7,309 bases of DNA from Acidobacteriota bacterium (GTDB taxonomy: Bacteria > Acidobacteriota > Terriglobia > UBA7540), in assembly GCA_021784615.1 (NCBI GenBank), contig JAJYHU010000156.1, positions 1 through 7,309 on the forward strand. The letters run 5' to 3'. A program made the position numbers and the translations under genes. The stretch's first letter is position 1. Every line of letters begins with the position of its first letter. Below are positions 1 through 5,452 of the stretch, in pieces. The notes beneath the pieces were generated by a model. That model saw only the letters and a list, made by a program, of their open reading frames with translations. It searched no databases and was not told where the DNA came from.

Positions 1-1556
1 ACGACCAAACCTGGCGCCTAGACACCCGCGACTGCGGCGGAAGCGTCCGAGTAAGCTATGAAGTCTTCGGGAACGACCTCAGCGGTTCGTTTTCACAGTT
101 TGACGCCTCGCATGCGAACATTAACGGGGCGTCAATCTTCATGTATGTGGTGGGCCGCAAGCCGAACCCTCTGACACTTAGCATTCACCCACCGCCCGGA
201 TGGAAAATCATCAGCGGCCTTTCGCTTTCGCTCACACAAGATACTTTCGAGATTCCAAACTACGACATTCTCGTCGACACGCCCCTTGAAATCTCTCCGA
301 ATTGTTCCGTGGACATCTTTGAGGAGAACGGGAAAACTTTTCGCGTTGCCGTCCACAGCTATGACAACAAAGACATAGATCGCTCTGGCTTGGTTGAGGG
401 GCTTAAGAAGATCGTGCACACGGAAATGGCGATGATGCCCGCTCCGGACTTCAGCCACTACACCTTTATCTTCCATTTTGCCCCGGACGTAAGTATGGGC
501 GACGGGATGGAGCATCTGAACTCAACGGAAATTATCGTCCGCGGGAGTTTGTCCGGCGGAGGGCTTCCGCAGGCGCTCGAAATCGCCGCCCACGAATTTT
601 TCCACCTTTGGGACGTCAAGCGCCTGCGTCCGGCCGGGCTAGGTCCTTTCGATTACACGAAAGAGGTCTACACGAAATCTCTTTGGTTCGTCGAAGGTAT
701 CACTACTTATTATTCATACCTGAACTTACTCCACGCCGGCATCTGGACTCAGCAGGATTTCCTGAAGCGCATGGCGAGTGAGATCCAAACCATCCACTAC
801 GAACCGGGCCGCAAGCTCATGTCGGCGGAAAGCTCAAGCTTTCACGCCTGGTTTTTTGACCGCTCGCCTCAGATGCAGGAAACGAATTTTGCCAACACCA
901 CCATTTCCTATTACGACAAAGGGGCGCTCGTTGGAATGCTCCTGGACCTTGCCATCCGCTCGCGGACCGATGGCAAGAAGTCTCTCGCGGACGTGCTGCG
1001 GCTGATGTACCGGAAATTTTACGAAAGCCCAGCAACAACCTATTACCTGCGCGGGCGAGGCTACGAGGAAAGTGATATTCTCGCCGCCGTCAATCAGGTT
1101 GCGGGCAGAGACTTCACGCCGTTCTTTAAGCGTTACGTGGCAGGCACGGCGCCGCTTCCTTACAGTGAGTTCCTGGCAAAAGCAGGCTTGGCGCTGCATG
1201 TGAGCGTTTCAGCCGGAGCGCCACCGAGCCTGGGCGTGTTGATTCAGCCGGTTGATACGGGGGTAAAGATTGTTGACGTGCTGCCGGACGGGCCTGCGGA
1301 CCGGGCAGGCTTAAGCCGCGATGACATTCTGGTCTCCGTGGATGACCAGTCGCTGGCAACCAAAGGGCTTGGAGACCGCTTGAGCATCTATCCCGCGGGC
1401 GCCCGCGTTCCTTTCCAGGTGGAACGCCACCAGCACCGCCAAATCATATTCGTAAAGCTCGGCCCTCCTATCCCCGATGTGTACTCCATCGATGATTTGC
1501 CCGGCGCCACCGGACAACAAATTGCAATTCGCCTGGGGTGGTTAGGAGCAAACTAG
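1..1556 (+). CDS. M61-family metallopeptidase with C-terminal PDZ domain (5' partial)
   Basis: This is a zinc aminopeptidase of the M61 (glycyl aminopeptidase) family. The reading frame is open from position 3 with no stop, and the residues before the first internal ATG (141) look like the M61 N-terminal beta domain (VRVSYEVFGNDL, then FDASHANINGASIF). The gene therefore begins upstream and the ATG at 141 is not the start. The catalytic motif HEFFH (591-605) is followed by LWDVKRLRP, a typical M61 signature. The third zinc ligand is the Glu in LWFVEG (693-695). A PDZ domain lies at about 1215-1475 (GVLIQPVDTGVKIVDVLPDG, then PADRAGLSRDDILVSVDD), and the protein ends with the usual short tail finishing near a Trp. 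About 517 codons are visible, so roughly 80-120 residues are missing, probably including any signal peptide. Family members are often exported, but the window cannot show that here. The substrate is unknown. It is convergent with the dedA gene and not part of the downstream operon. Confidence 0.93.
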   Translation, partial: DQTWRLDTRDCGGSVRVSYEVFGNDLSGSFSQFDASHANINGASIFMYVVGRKPNPLTLSIHPPPGWKIISGLSLSLTQDTFEIPNYDILVDTPLEISPNCSVDIFEENGKTFRVAVHSYDNKDIDRSGLVEGLKKIVHTEMAMMPAPDFSHYTFIFHFAPDVSMGDGMEHLNSTEIIVRGSLSGGGLPQALEIAAHEFFHLWDVKRLRPAGLGPFDYTKEVYTKSLWFVEGITTYYSYLNLLHAGIWTQQDFLKRMASEIQTIHYEPGRKLMSAESSSFHAWFFDRSPQMQETNFANTTISYYDKGALVGMLLDLAIRSRTDGKKSLADVLRLMYRKFYESPATTYYLRGRGYEESDILAAVNQVAGRDFTPFFKRYVAGTAPLPYSEFLAKAGLALHVSVSAGAPPSLGVLIQPVDTGVKIVDVLPDGPADRAGLSRDDILVSVDDQSLATKGLGDRLSIYPAGARVPFQVERHQHRQIIFVKLGPPIPDVYSIDDLPGATGQQIAIRLGWLGAN

Positions 1557-1575
1557 GACCACGCCTCTCAGCCTC

Positions 1576-2190
1576 TTAGCTGGGCGACTTCTTGCGATTG
1601 AGGTAATAGGCGATCACGCCGGCCAGGATGGCAAGCAGGACAGCCACGAAAACGATTTCATCCAGGCGCTTCAGGTGCTGCTGAACCAGCTGCCAACTGC
1701 TTCCAAACATAAAACCGACATAAGTAACGGTGATCGCCCATGTCACCGCTCCGGTTAGATTGAAAAGCAGAAACCGCGGATAGGACATTCGGAACAACCC
1801 GGCAAGAATTCCTGCGAACATCCGCAGCCCCGCAATGAACCGGCCCGAAAAGACGGCCCACTGTCCGTACTTCAGGAACAAGGACTGAGCGTGGTCAAAA
1901 GATTTTGCGACCAGGGAAAATTTCCGGAGAAGCTTCTCGACAAACGGCCTTCCGCCGTAATGCCCGATGAGGAATCCCAAACTGTCGCCGCACGTCGCCC
2001 CTGCAATAGCGACAAGAATGGCTGGAACAAGGTCTAGCTTTTCGTGATAGGCCAGATATCCGGCAAATAGGAGGATGGTTTCACCCGGAATAGGAATCCC
2101 GGCATTTTCCAACATGACTCCGAAAAACACGGCCCAATAGCCATACTCTGAAAAGAAATCCGAAAGGGTCTGGAGAATATTGTGGGTCAC
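1576..2190 (-). CDS. DedA-family (SNARE-associated/VTT domain) inner membrane protein
   Basis: This is a 204-residue polytopic membrane protein of the DedA family, close to the usual length of about 200-220. Family members act in envelope homeostasis, and some have been shown to flip undecaprenyl phosphate or phospholipids. Visible signatures are ENAGIPIPGET (residues 28-38, with acidic E28 and E37), GDSLGFLIGHYGG (68-80, with D69), and GRFIAGLRMFAG (116-127, with R117 and R123), followed by a Gly/Ala-rich hydrophobic segment. The acidic and Arg residues match those known to be important in E. coli DedA proteins. A final transmembrane helix (about 178-197) ends in a basic NRKK tail. The start is GTG. 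No other start codon lies between it and the in-frame upstream stop near 2235. The only Shine-Dalgarno-like run (GGAAAGG, 2209-2217) is about 18 bases away, which is too far to be convincing. Which lipid it handles cannot be read from the sequence. Confidence 0.92.
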   Translation of the reverse strand: MTHNILQTLSDFFSEYGYWAVFFGVMLENAGIPIPGETILLFAGYLAYHEKLDLVPAILVAIAGATCGDSLGFLIGHYGGRPFVEKLLRKFSLVAKSFDHAQSLFLKYGQWAVFSGRFIAGLRMFAGILAGLFRMSYPRFLLFNLTGAVTWAITVTYVGFMFGSSWQLVQQHLKRLDEIVFVAVLLAILAGVIAYYLNRKKSPS

Positions 2191-2238
2191 AATCGTTTGA
2201 TCTGAAAACCTTTCCGGATGGGCGAAGATACAAAGCTA

Positions 2239-2267
2239 ATGATAGCCCATCGCTCCGGTTGGGTCAC
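2239..2267 (-). promoter_or_regulatory. Predicted sigma70-type promoter for the dedA gene
   Basis: Read on the minus strand, GTGACC (2267-2262, 4 of 6 matches to TTGACA) is followed after exactly 17 bases by TATCAT (2244-2239, 5 of 6 matches to TATAAT). Transcription would start near 2232 and give a leader of about 40 bases before the GTG at 2190. The assignment rests on consensus matching alone, but the spacing and position both suit it. Confidence 0.4.
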
Positions 2268-2290
2268 TTGGTATTCCTCGGCACCCTTCC

Positions 2291-2313
2291 TTGAATGCCA
2301 CTTGAATGCCCAC
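2291..2313. repeat. Tandem direct repeat, two 11-12 base units
   Basis: TTGAATGCCAC (2291-2301) is followed at once by TTGAATGCCCAC (2302-2313), the same unit with one extra C. The period of about 11 bases is close to one helical turn. The repeat ends 23 bases before the possible -10 element of the fusion gene, a plausible place for a regulator to bind. No known operator is recognised, and a chance duplication is possible. Confidence 0.55.
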
Positions 2314-2333
2314 TCCCAAGACCTACCGAGCCA

Positions 2334-2342
2334 TGTTAAACT
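2334..2342 (+). promoter_or_regulatory. Possible extended -10 element for the methionine/MTHFR-isoprenoid operon
   Basis: TGT followed by TAAACT (2337-2342, 4 of 6 matches to TATAAT) fits the TGn extended -10 pattern. No good -35 lies 16-19 bases upstream, which extended -10 promoters can tolerate. A start site 6-8 bases downstream would fall at about 2349-2350, only 2-3 bases before the GTG at 2352. The mRNA would then be leaderless or nearly so, in keeping with the lack of a Shine-Dalgarno sequence. It is a weak match and could be coincidence. Confidence 0.28.
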
Positions 2343-2351
2343 ACGCTAAGC

Positions 2352-4259
2352 GTGCGCGAACCGATCATCGAGAGACTCGAAAGACGACCTTTGGTTTGTG
2401 ATGGAGCTATGGGCACCATGCTCTATGCCAAGGGCCTATCCCTCACAAGATCGTTCGACGAATTGAATCTGATCTCTCCGCAGCTTGTCAAAGACGTCCA
2501 CGTCGGCTACGTCAAGGCCGGCGCTGAGTTGCTTGAAACGAATACGTTTGGGGCTAACCGTTTGCGCCTGGCAAAGTTTGATCTGGCTGCCAAAGCCCGT
2601 GAAATCAACCTAGCTGGGGCACGGCTGGCACGCGAGTGCGCTGGAGAGGACCTTTACGTAGCGGGCTCCGTGGGCCCGCTGGGCGTGCGTCTGGAGCCGC
2701 TCGGAGCGACATCGCGAGATGAGGCCCGCGCGGCCTTCCGTGAACAGATTGAGGCGCTGGCGGAAGGCGGCGTCGATTTGATTATGATCGAAACCATGAT
2801 GGATTTCGAGGAGGCACATCAGGCGCTGCTCGCGGTGCGGGAAGCCGGGTCTCTGCCCGCCATCGTGCAAATGACGGTTCAGGAGGATGGCAATACTCCC
2901 TACGGGATCAGTCCGGAAGATTTGGCCCGTCAACTTGATGCCTGGGGAGCGGACGTGATCGGCGTCAATTGCAGCGTCGGACCCGCCACAGTGCTTGAAG
3001 CTCTCGAGAAAATAGCAGCGGTGACTTCCAAGAAGCTTTCCGCGCAGCCGAACGCCGGCATGCCCCAATCGATCGGGGGCCGGAGCCTCTATCTCTGCTC
3101 GCCGGAGTATATGGCCGACTACGCGCGGCGATTTATCCAGACTGGAGCCAGGATTGTTGGCGGCTGCTGCGGCACTACTCCGCAGCACATCAAGGCAATC
3201 AAAGAGGCCGTCAAATCGCTGGGGCCACAGGCGGCGAGGGTAATGCTGGAAACTGCAGTTCCACTCTCTGAGCCGCTCAAACCCATCCCTATCGAGCAAC
3301 GTTCACGCCTTGCGGGGAAGCTGGCGCGCGGCGAATTTCCGGTGGTTGTGGAAATTGTTCCACCCAAGGGGTGTGATCCAACACGCGAGGTCGAGGGCGC
3401 TCAATACTTGAAAAGCCACGGCATTGACGCCGTCAACATTCCAGACGGTTCAGGCTCGACGGCCAGGATGAGCGCGCAGACGCTCGCGGTGATTATCCAG
3501 CAGCAAACGGGCCTTGAGTCGTTGCTGCATTTCAGTTGCCGGGGCCGCAACGTACTCAGCATCCAGTCGGACCTGCTCGGCGCTTATGCGCTTGGACTCC
3601 GGAATATCTGGGCCGTCACCGGCGATCCGCCGCAATCCGTCAATTTCCCTTCGGCCACCGCCGTTTTTGACGTGGATGCCATCGGATTGGTCAACGTTCT
3701 CAGCAATCTCAATCGCGGACTGGATATGGGCGGCAACCCTCTGGGCGCGCAAACAGGCTTTCTGGTGGGTGTGGGGCTGAATCCCAATGCCTTGAATCCG
3801 GATGAAGAACTTCGCCGCTTTGAGTATAAGGTCAAAGGGGGAGCAAGCTTTGGCGTCATCCGGCCGGTGTTTGACGTGGCCCACCTGGAGGCGTTTCTTC
3901 AGCGGGTCGCAAAACTGGACGCGCCGCAGATTCCGCTGCTGGCTGGGATTTATCCCCTGACAAGTTACCGGAGCGCGGAGTTCTTGAACAATGAGGTTCC
4001 AGGAATCTCGGTTCCGGCGGAAATTCTAATGAGAATGCGTCAGGTGGACTCCGGCGACCGGGCGCGCGCCGAAGGGCTCAAAATCGCTCAGGAAATTCTT
4101 CTGCAGGTTCGCGGTCTCGTGCAAGGCGCCCAAATTGTCGCGCCGTTCTCACGCTATGCCATGGCGGTGGAAGTTGCAGAGGCGCTGGGAAAACGTCCAC
4201 AAGGAGCCGAGAAAACCAACGGGCAGGCTTCGTCGGTTCAAAAGGGAAACTCCGGCTGA
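2352..4259 (+). CDS. Bifunctional homocysteine S-methyltransferase / 5,10-methylenetetrahydrofolate reductase (YitJ-type)
   Basis: This 635-residue protein joins two enzymes of methionine synthesis. Residues 1 to about 290 are a homocysteine S-methyltransferase barrel (CDGAMGTML near the start, ETNTFGANR, then GVNCS and GGCCGT). C207, C272 and C273 are the expected zinc ligands for homocysteine thiolate. Residues from about 325 to 610 are an FAD-dependent MetF-like barrel reducing 5,10-methylene- to 5-methyl-tetrahydrofolate, with VVEIVPPKG (E334), HFSCRGRN (from H393), TGDPP (D425) and GVGLNPN (473-479). Where most relatives have a TQ pair before the PVFD-like segment, this protein has I503-R504. 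The last 23 or so residues are polar and probably disordered. There are no cobalamin-binding or reactivation domains, unlike full MetH, so the methyl donor (methylcobalamin on another protein, or a methylated sulfur compound) cannot be told. The start is GTG, forced by an in-frame stop at 2337 with no other start codon between; no clear ribosome binding site is visible. It is the first gene of the probable operon. Confidence 0.93.
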   Translation: MREPIIERLERRPLVCDGAMGTMLYAKGLSLTRSFDELNLISPQLVKDVHVGYVKAGAELLETNTFGANRLRLAKFDLAAKAREINLAGARLARECAGEDLYVAGSVGPLGVRLEPLGATSRDEARAAFREQIEALAEGGVDLIMIETMMDFEEAHQALLAVREAGSLPAIVQMTVQEDGNTPYGISPEDLARQLDAWGADVIGVNCSVGPATVLEALEKIAAVTSKKLSAQPNAGMPQSIGGRSLYLCSPEYMADYARRFIQTGARIVGGCCGTTPQHIKAIKEAVKSLGPQAARVMLETAVPLSEPLKPIPIEQRSRLAGKLARGEFPVVVEIVPPKGCDPTREVEGAQYLKSHGIDAVNIPDGSGSTARMSAQTLAVIIQQQTGLESLLHFSCRGRNVLSIQSDLLGAYALGLRNIWAVTGDPPQSVNFPSATAVFDVDAIGLVNVLSNLNRGLDMGGNPLGAQTGFLVGVGLNPNALNPDEELRRFEYKVKGGASFGVIRPVFDVAHLEAFLQRVAKLDAPQIPLLAGIYPLTSYRSAEFLNNEVPGISVPAEILMRMRQVDSGDRARAEGLKIAQEILLQVRGLVQGAQIVAPFSRYAMAVEVAEALGKRPQGAEKTNGQASSVQKGNSG

Positions 4260-4292
4260 AGGATCATTGCCCCAAAGGTCTCGAACTCGAAA

Positions 4293-4559
4293 ATGTCCCA
4301 ATCTCCGAAACCCGTTAAGGCTGAGCCGTTCGAAAAGAATCTTGAACGCTTGGATGCAATCGTGCGCCAGCTTGAAGATGCCGACCTTCCTCTTGAAAAG
4401 GCTTTGCACCTTTACGAAGACGGCATGAAGATCTCGGAGATTTGCCAGCGGCAATTACAGGAAGCAGAAGGCCGGGTCCAAATCCTGGTGAAGAAGTCCG
4501 GAGGGAAAGTTGTGGCGGAACCTTTCGAACCTGAAGAAAAGGAGTCAGAAATCTCTTGA
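4293..4559 (+). CDS. xseB: Exodeoxyribonuclease VII small subunit
   Basis: This is the 88-residue small subunit of exonuclease VII, which with XseA degrades single-stranded DNA to oligonucleotides in the cytoplasm. The family pattern is clear: FEKNLERLDAIVRQLED, then LPLEKALHLYEDGMK, then CQRQLQEAEGRVQIL, which form the two helices of the small subunit. The E. coli protein is about 80 residues; the excess here is a short N-terminal stretch and an acidic C-terminal tail (EPFEPEEKE). The ATG start follows the previous gene by 33 bases, and the nearest Shine-Dalgarno-like run (AAAGG, 4274-4278) is rather far away at 14 bases. The stop overlaps the TTG start of ispA. No xseA lies in the window. 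The xseB-ispA-dxs order is the same as in E. coli. Confidence 0.95.
   Translation: MSQSPKPVKAEPFEKNLERLDAIVRQLEDADLPLEKALHLYEDGMKISEICQRQLQEAEGRVQILVKKSGGKVVAEPFEPEEKESEIS
4537..4544 (+). promoter_or_regulatory. Ribosome binding site for ispA, supporting its TTG start
   Basis: AAAAGGAG lies inside the 3' end of xseB, 11 bases before the TTG at 4556. It is the strongest Shine-Dalgarno match among the gene starts here. With the TTGA overlap it supports the unusual TTG as the real start; the next candidate starts would cut into the conserved N-terminal helix. Confidence 0.65.
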
Positions 4560-5452
4560 GCGCTCCGGTTACCCTGACCCGATATCTCGACGAACAGCGC
4601 CAACGCGTTGACCAGGAACTCGAACGAATGCTTCCTCCTGCGGAAACATTCCCTCCGTCGATTCATCAGGCCATGCGCCACTCGGTGTTTGCCGGCGGCA
4701 AGCGCCTGCGTCCCATTCTGTGCGTTGAGGCAGGCCGACTGCTGGGCGGGCAGGAAGAGGGATTGCTGCGGGTTGGCTCAGCGCTGGAGCTGGTCCACAC
4801 GTATTCGCTGATTCATGACGACCTGCCGGCGCTTGACAACGATGACTTGCGGAGAGGCAAGCCGACGTGCCATCGTGCTTTCGGCGAGGCCACGGCAATC
4901 CTGGCCGGCGATGCGCTGCTTACCCTTGCCTTTGAAGTCATCGCCGAGCCCGGTATTTGTTCGGCCGAGCGCCAATTGCGGCTGATTCACGAGCTGGCGC
5001 ACGCCATCGGGACGCGTCACGGAATGGTAGCCGGCCAAGTCATGGACATGGAAGCAACCCATCAAACCGTGAATACCCAGGTCCTTGAGTTTATCCATTC
5101 CTCAAAGACGGGCGCGTTTCTGTGCGCTGCGGTCCGTTGCGGCGGAATTTTTGCCAATGCTCAGGAAGCAGACCTTGCGCGTCTTAGCATCTACGGCCAG
5201 AAAATCGGACTGGCGTTTCAAATCGCCGATGACTTGCTTGACGTCCTCGGTTCAAGTGCCACGCTCGGGAAAACCGCCGGCAAAGATGACCACTTGAGCA
5301 AGGCGACTTACCCGGCGATCCATGGAATCGAAGAGTCGCGGCGAATTGCTTCCCGCCTGATCGAGGAAGCCTGTGAAAGCCTGGAACCCTACGGGGAGCG
5401 AGCCGGAAGGCTGCGAGAGATTGCCTATTTTTTTATCGAGAGGGCTGCGTGA
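4556..5452 (+). CDS. ispA: Polyprenyl synthetase, probably (2E,6E)-farnesyl diphosphate synthase
   Basis: This 298-residue soluble enzyme is nearly the length of E. coli IspA. It condenses dimethylallyl or geranyl diphosphate with isopentenyl diphosphate, giving precursors for undecaprenyl phosphate, quinones and other isoprenoids. The first Asp-rich motif is DDLPALD (residues 88-94), followed by NDDLRRGKPTCH. The second is DDLLD (225-229), followed by a conserved LGKTAGKDD stretch. GGKRLRP near the N-terminus binds diphosphate. The first motif carries the two-residue insertion, with Tyr83 five positions before it, as in bacterial (type II) farnesyl synthases, so a C15 product is most likely. 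A C20 product cannot be excluded. The start is TTG, overlapping the xseB stop as TTGA, and the stop overlaps the dxs ATG as TGATG. The enzyme consumes the output of the pathway that dxs opens, so co-expression makes biochemical sense. Confidence 0.94.
   Translation: MSAPVTLTRYLDEQRQRVDQELERMLPPAETFPPSIHQAMRHSVFAGGKRLRPILCVEAGRLLGGQEEGLLRVGSALELVHTYSLIHDDLPALDNDDLRRGKPTCHRAFGEATAILAGDALLTLAFEVIAEPGICSAERQLRLIHELAHAIGTRHGMVAGQVMDMEATHQTVNTQVLEFIHSSKTGAFLCAAVRCGGIFANAQEADLARLSIYGQKIGLAFQIADDLLDVLGSSATLGKTAGKDDHLSKATYPAIHGIEESRRIASRLIEEACESLEPYGERAGRLREIAYFFIERAA
5438..5444 (+). promoter_or_regulatory. Ribosome binding site for dxs
   Basis: GAGAGGG lies in the last codons of ispA, 7 bases before the ATG at 5452. 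The good spacing and the one-base TGATG stop/start overlap fix the dxs start and suggest reinitiation by ribosomes finishing ispA. Confidence 0.6.

Larger units (their letters stand above)
2191..2351. other. Divergent intergenic region between dedA and the methyltransferase/MTHFR fusion
   Basis: These 161 bases separate two divergently transcribed genes and should hold both promoters. I see a fair sigma70-type promoter for dedA, an 11-base tandem repeat, and an extended -10-like element next to the fusion gene start. I looked for a SAM or cobalamin riboswitch, which often precedes methionine genes, and saw no recognisable core of either. If the start site proposed for the fusion gene is right, there is no room for a leader riboswitch. 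A small GCTA-ATGA-TAGC inverted repeat (2235-2246) overlaps the dedA -10 and may be chance. Confidence 0.6.

Noticed and set aside
141..143. ATG at 141 as the start of the M61 peptidase
   Set aside because: The frame is open upstream to the window edge and encodes recognisable M61 N-terminal sequence, so this is an internal Met.
1567..1584. Small hairpin CTCAGC-loop-GCTGGG between the convergent M61 and dedA genes, a possible terminator
   Set aside because: The stem is only six pairs including a G-T, overlaps the dedA stop, and has no T-run on either side.
2191..2351. SAM or cobalamin riboswitch before the methionine gene
   Set aside because: No recognisable conserved core or multi-stem arrangement was seen, and the region is short and shared with the dedA promoter.
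2610..3299. A 229-codon open frame antisense to the methyltransferase half of the fusion gene
   Set aside because: Its translation is Arg/Leu/His-rich with no recognisable domain, and it lies entirely opposite a strongly conserved gene. It is a high-GC shadow frame.
4257..4295. The fusion gene and xseB are in the same frame, separated by a single TGA with no other stop before the xseB ATG; possible read-through or split fusion
   Set aside because: Both proteins have normal ends, the polar tail before TGA looks like a natural C-terminus, and same-frame placement happens one time in three by chance.
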